Shown here in pieces: positions 63,936-64,000 of a stretch of DNA of 64,000 nucleotides. The first letter of the stretch is position 1. Each line of letters begins with the position of its first letter. The DNA is from Paragonimus westermani. Lineage: Eukaryota; Platyhelminthes; Trematoda; Plagiorchiida; Troglotrematidae. A program made the translations under genes and the position numbers. The notes below the pieces were generated by a model. It did no database searches. It saw only the letters and a program-made list of their open reading frames with translations, and was not told where the DNA came from. The stretch is from the NCBI GenBank assembly GCA_008508345.1, contig QNGE01000956.1:21755-85754 (forward strand). Reading direction: 5' to 3'.

Positions 63936-64000
63936 GTAAGTACCATCACCTTACTACTCACGAGTGGTATAATGTGGTCTTTTATCCTCAATATACTGAT

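Noticed and set aside
1..64000. Bacterial-type features, rRNA, CRISPR arrays, toxin or viral genes
   Set aside because: None seen; sequence character and LINE content point to a eukaryotic nuclear genome.

Overview
This window looks like repeat-rich, gene-poor, non-coding nuclear DNA from a flatworm, most likely a trematode; a pseudophyllidean tapeworm cannot be excluded. The evidence is indirect. The only clearly recognisable proteins are fragments of LINE retrotransposons of the AP-endonuclease/reverse-transcriptase kind that is abundant in flatworm genomes. There are dispersed tRNA-derived repeats, and N gaps typical of a draft eukaryotic scaffold. There are no operons, no bacterial-type gene packing, no rRNA and no CRISPR. 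At this base composition many reading frames of 60 to 140 codons are expected by chance, so almost all such frames were left out.

Layout: 1-640 (minus) holds the 5' end and endonuclease domain of a LINE that runs off the left edge with its frame still open. A degraded LINE lies at 17504-18915 (plus) and is interrupted by a 490-base gap. A cluster at 28875-33180 (plus) holds three head-to-tail fragments of another LINE family (called A, B and C here): reverse transcriptase, a C-terminal C2H2 zinc knuckle and a 3' tail. B and C share 1,026 bases that appear identical. A related fragment lies at 40370-40920 (minus).

A dispersed repeat built around a tRNA-like core appears at 1562-1700, 17165-17350, 44752-44825 and 44870-45100. 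The best copy (44986-45066) keeps the acceptor, D and T stems but not a normal anticodon arm. Two further diverged repeat pairs link 4346-4562 with 24207-24461, and 12425-12600 with 43870-44055. Several single-copy traces with Pol III-like A and B boxes, plus microsatellites, complete the repeat content.

Only one stretch is put forward as a possible host exon: 63372-63935, an unrecognised cysteine-containing frame ending at a strong splice donor. No complete host gene can be supported. The window is best read as intergenic or intronic sequence that has collected retrotransposons. The features do not form a pathway; the only functional relation is that LINE enzymes may have mobilised the tRNA-derived repeats (inference).
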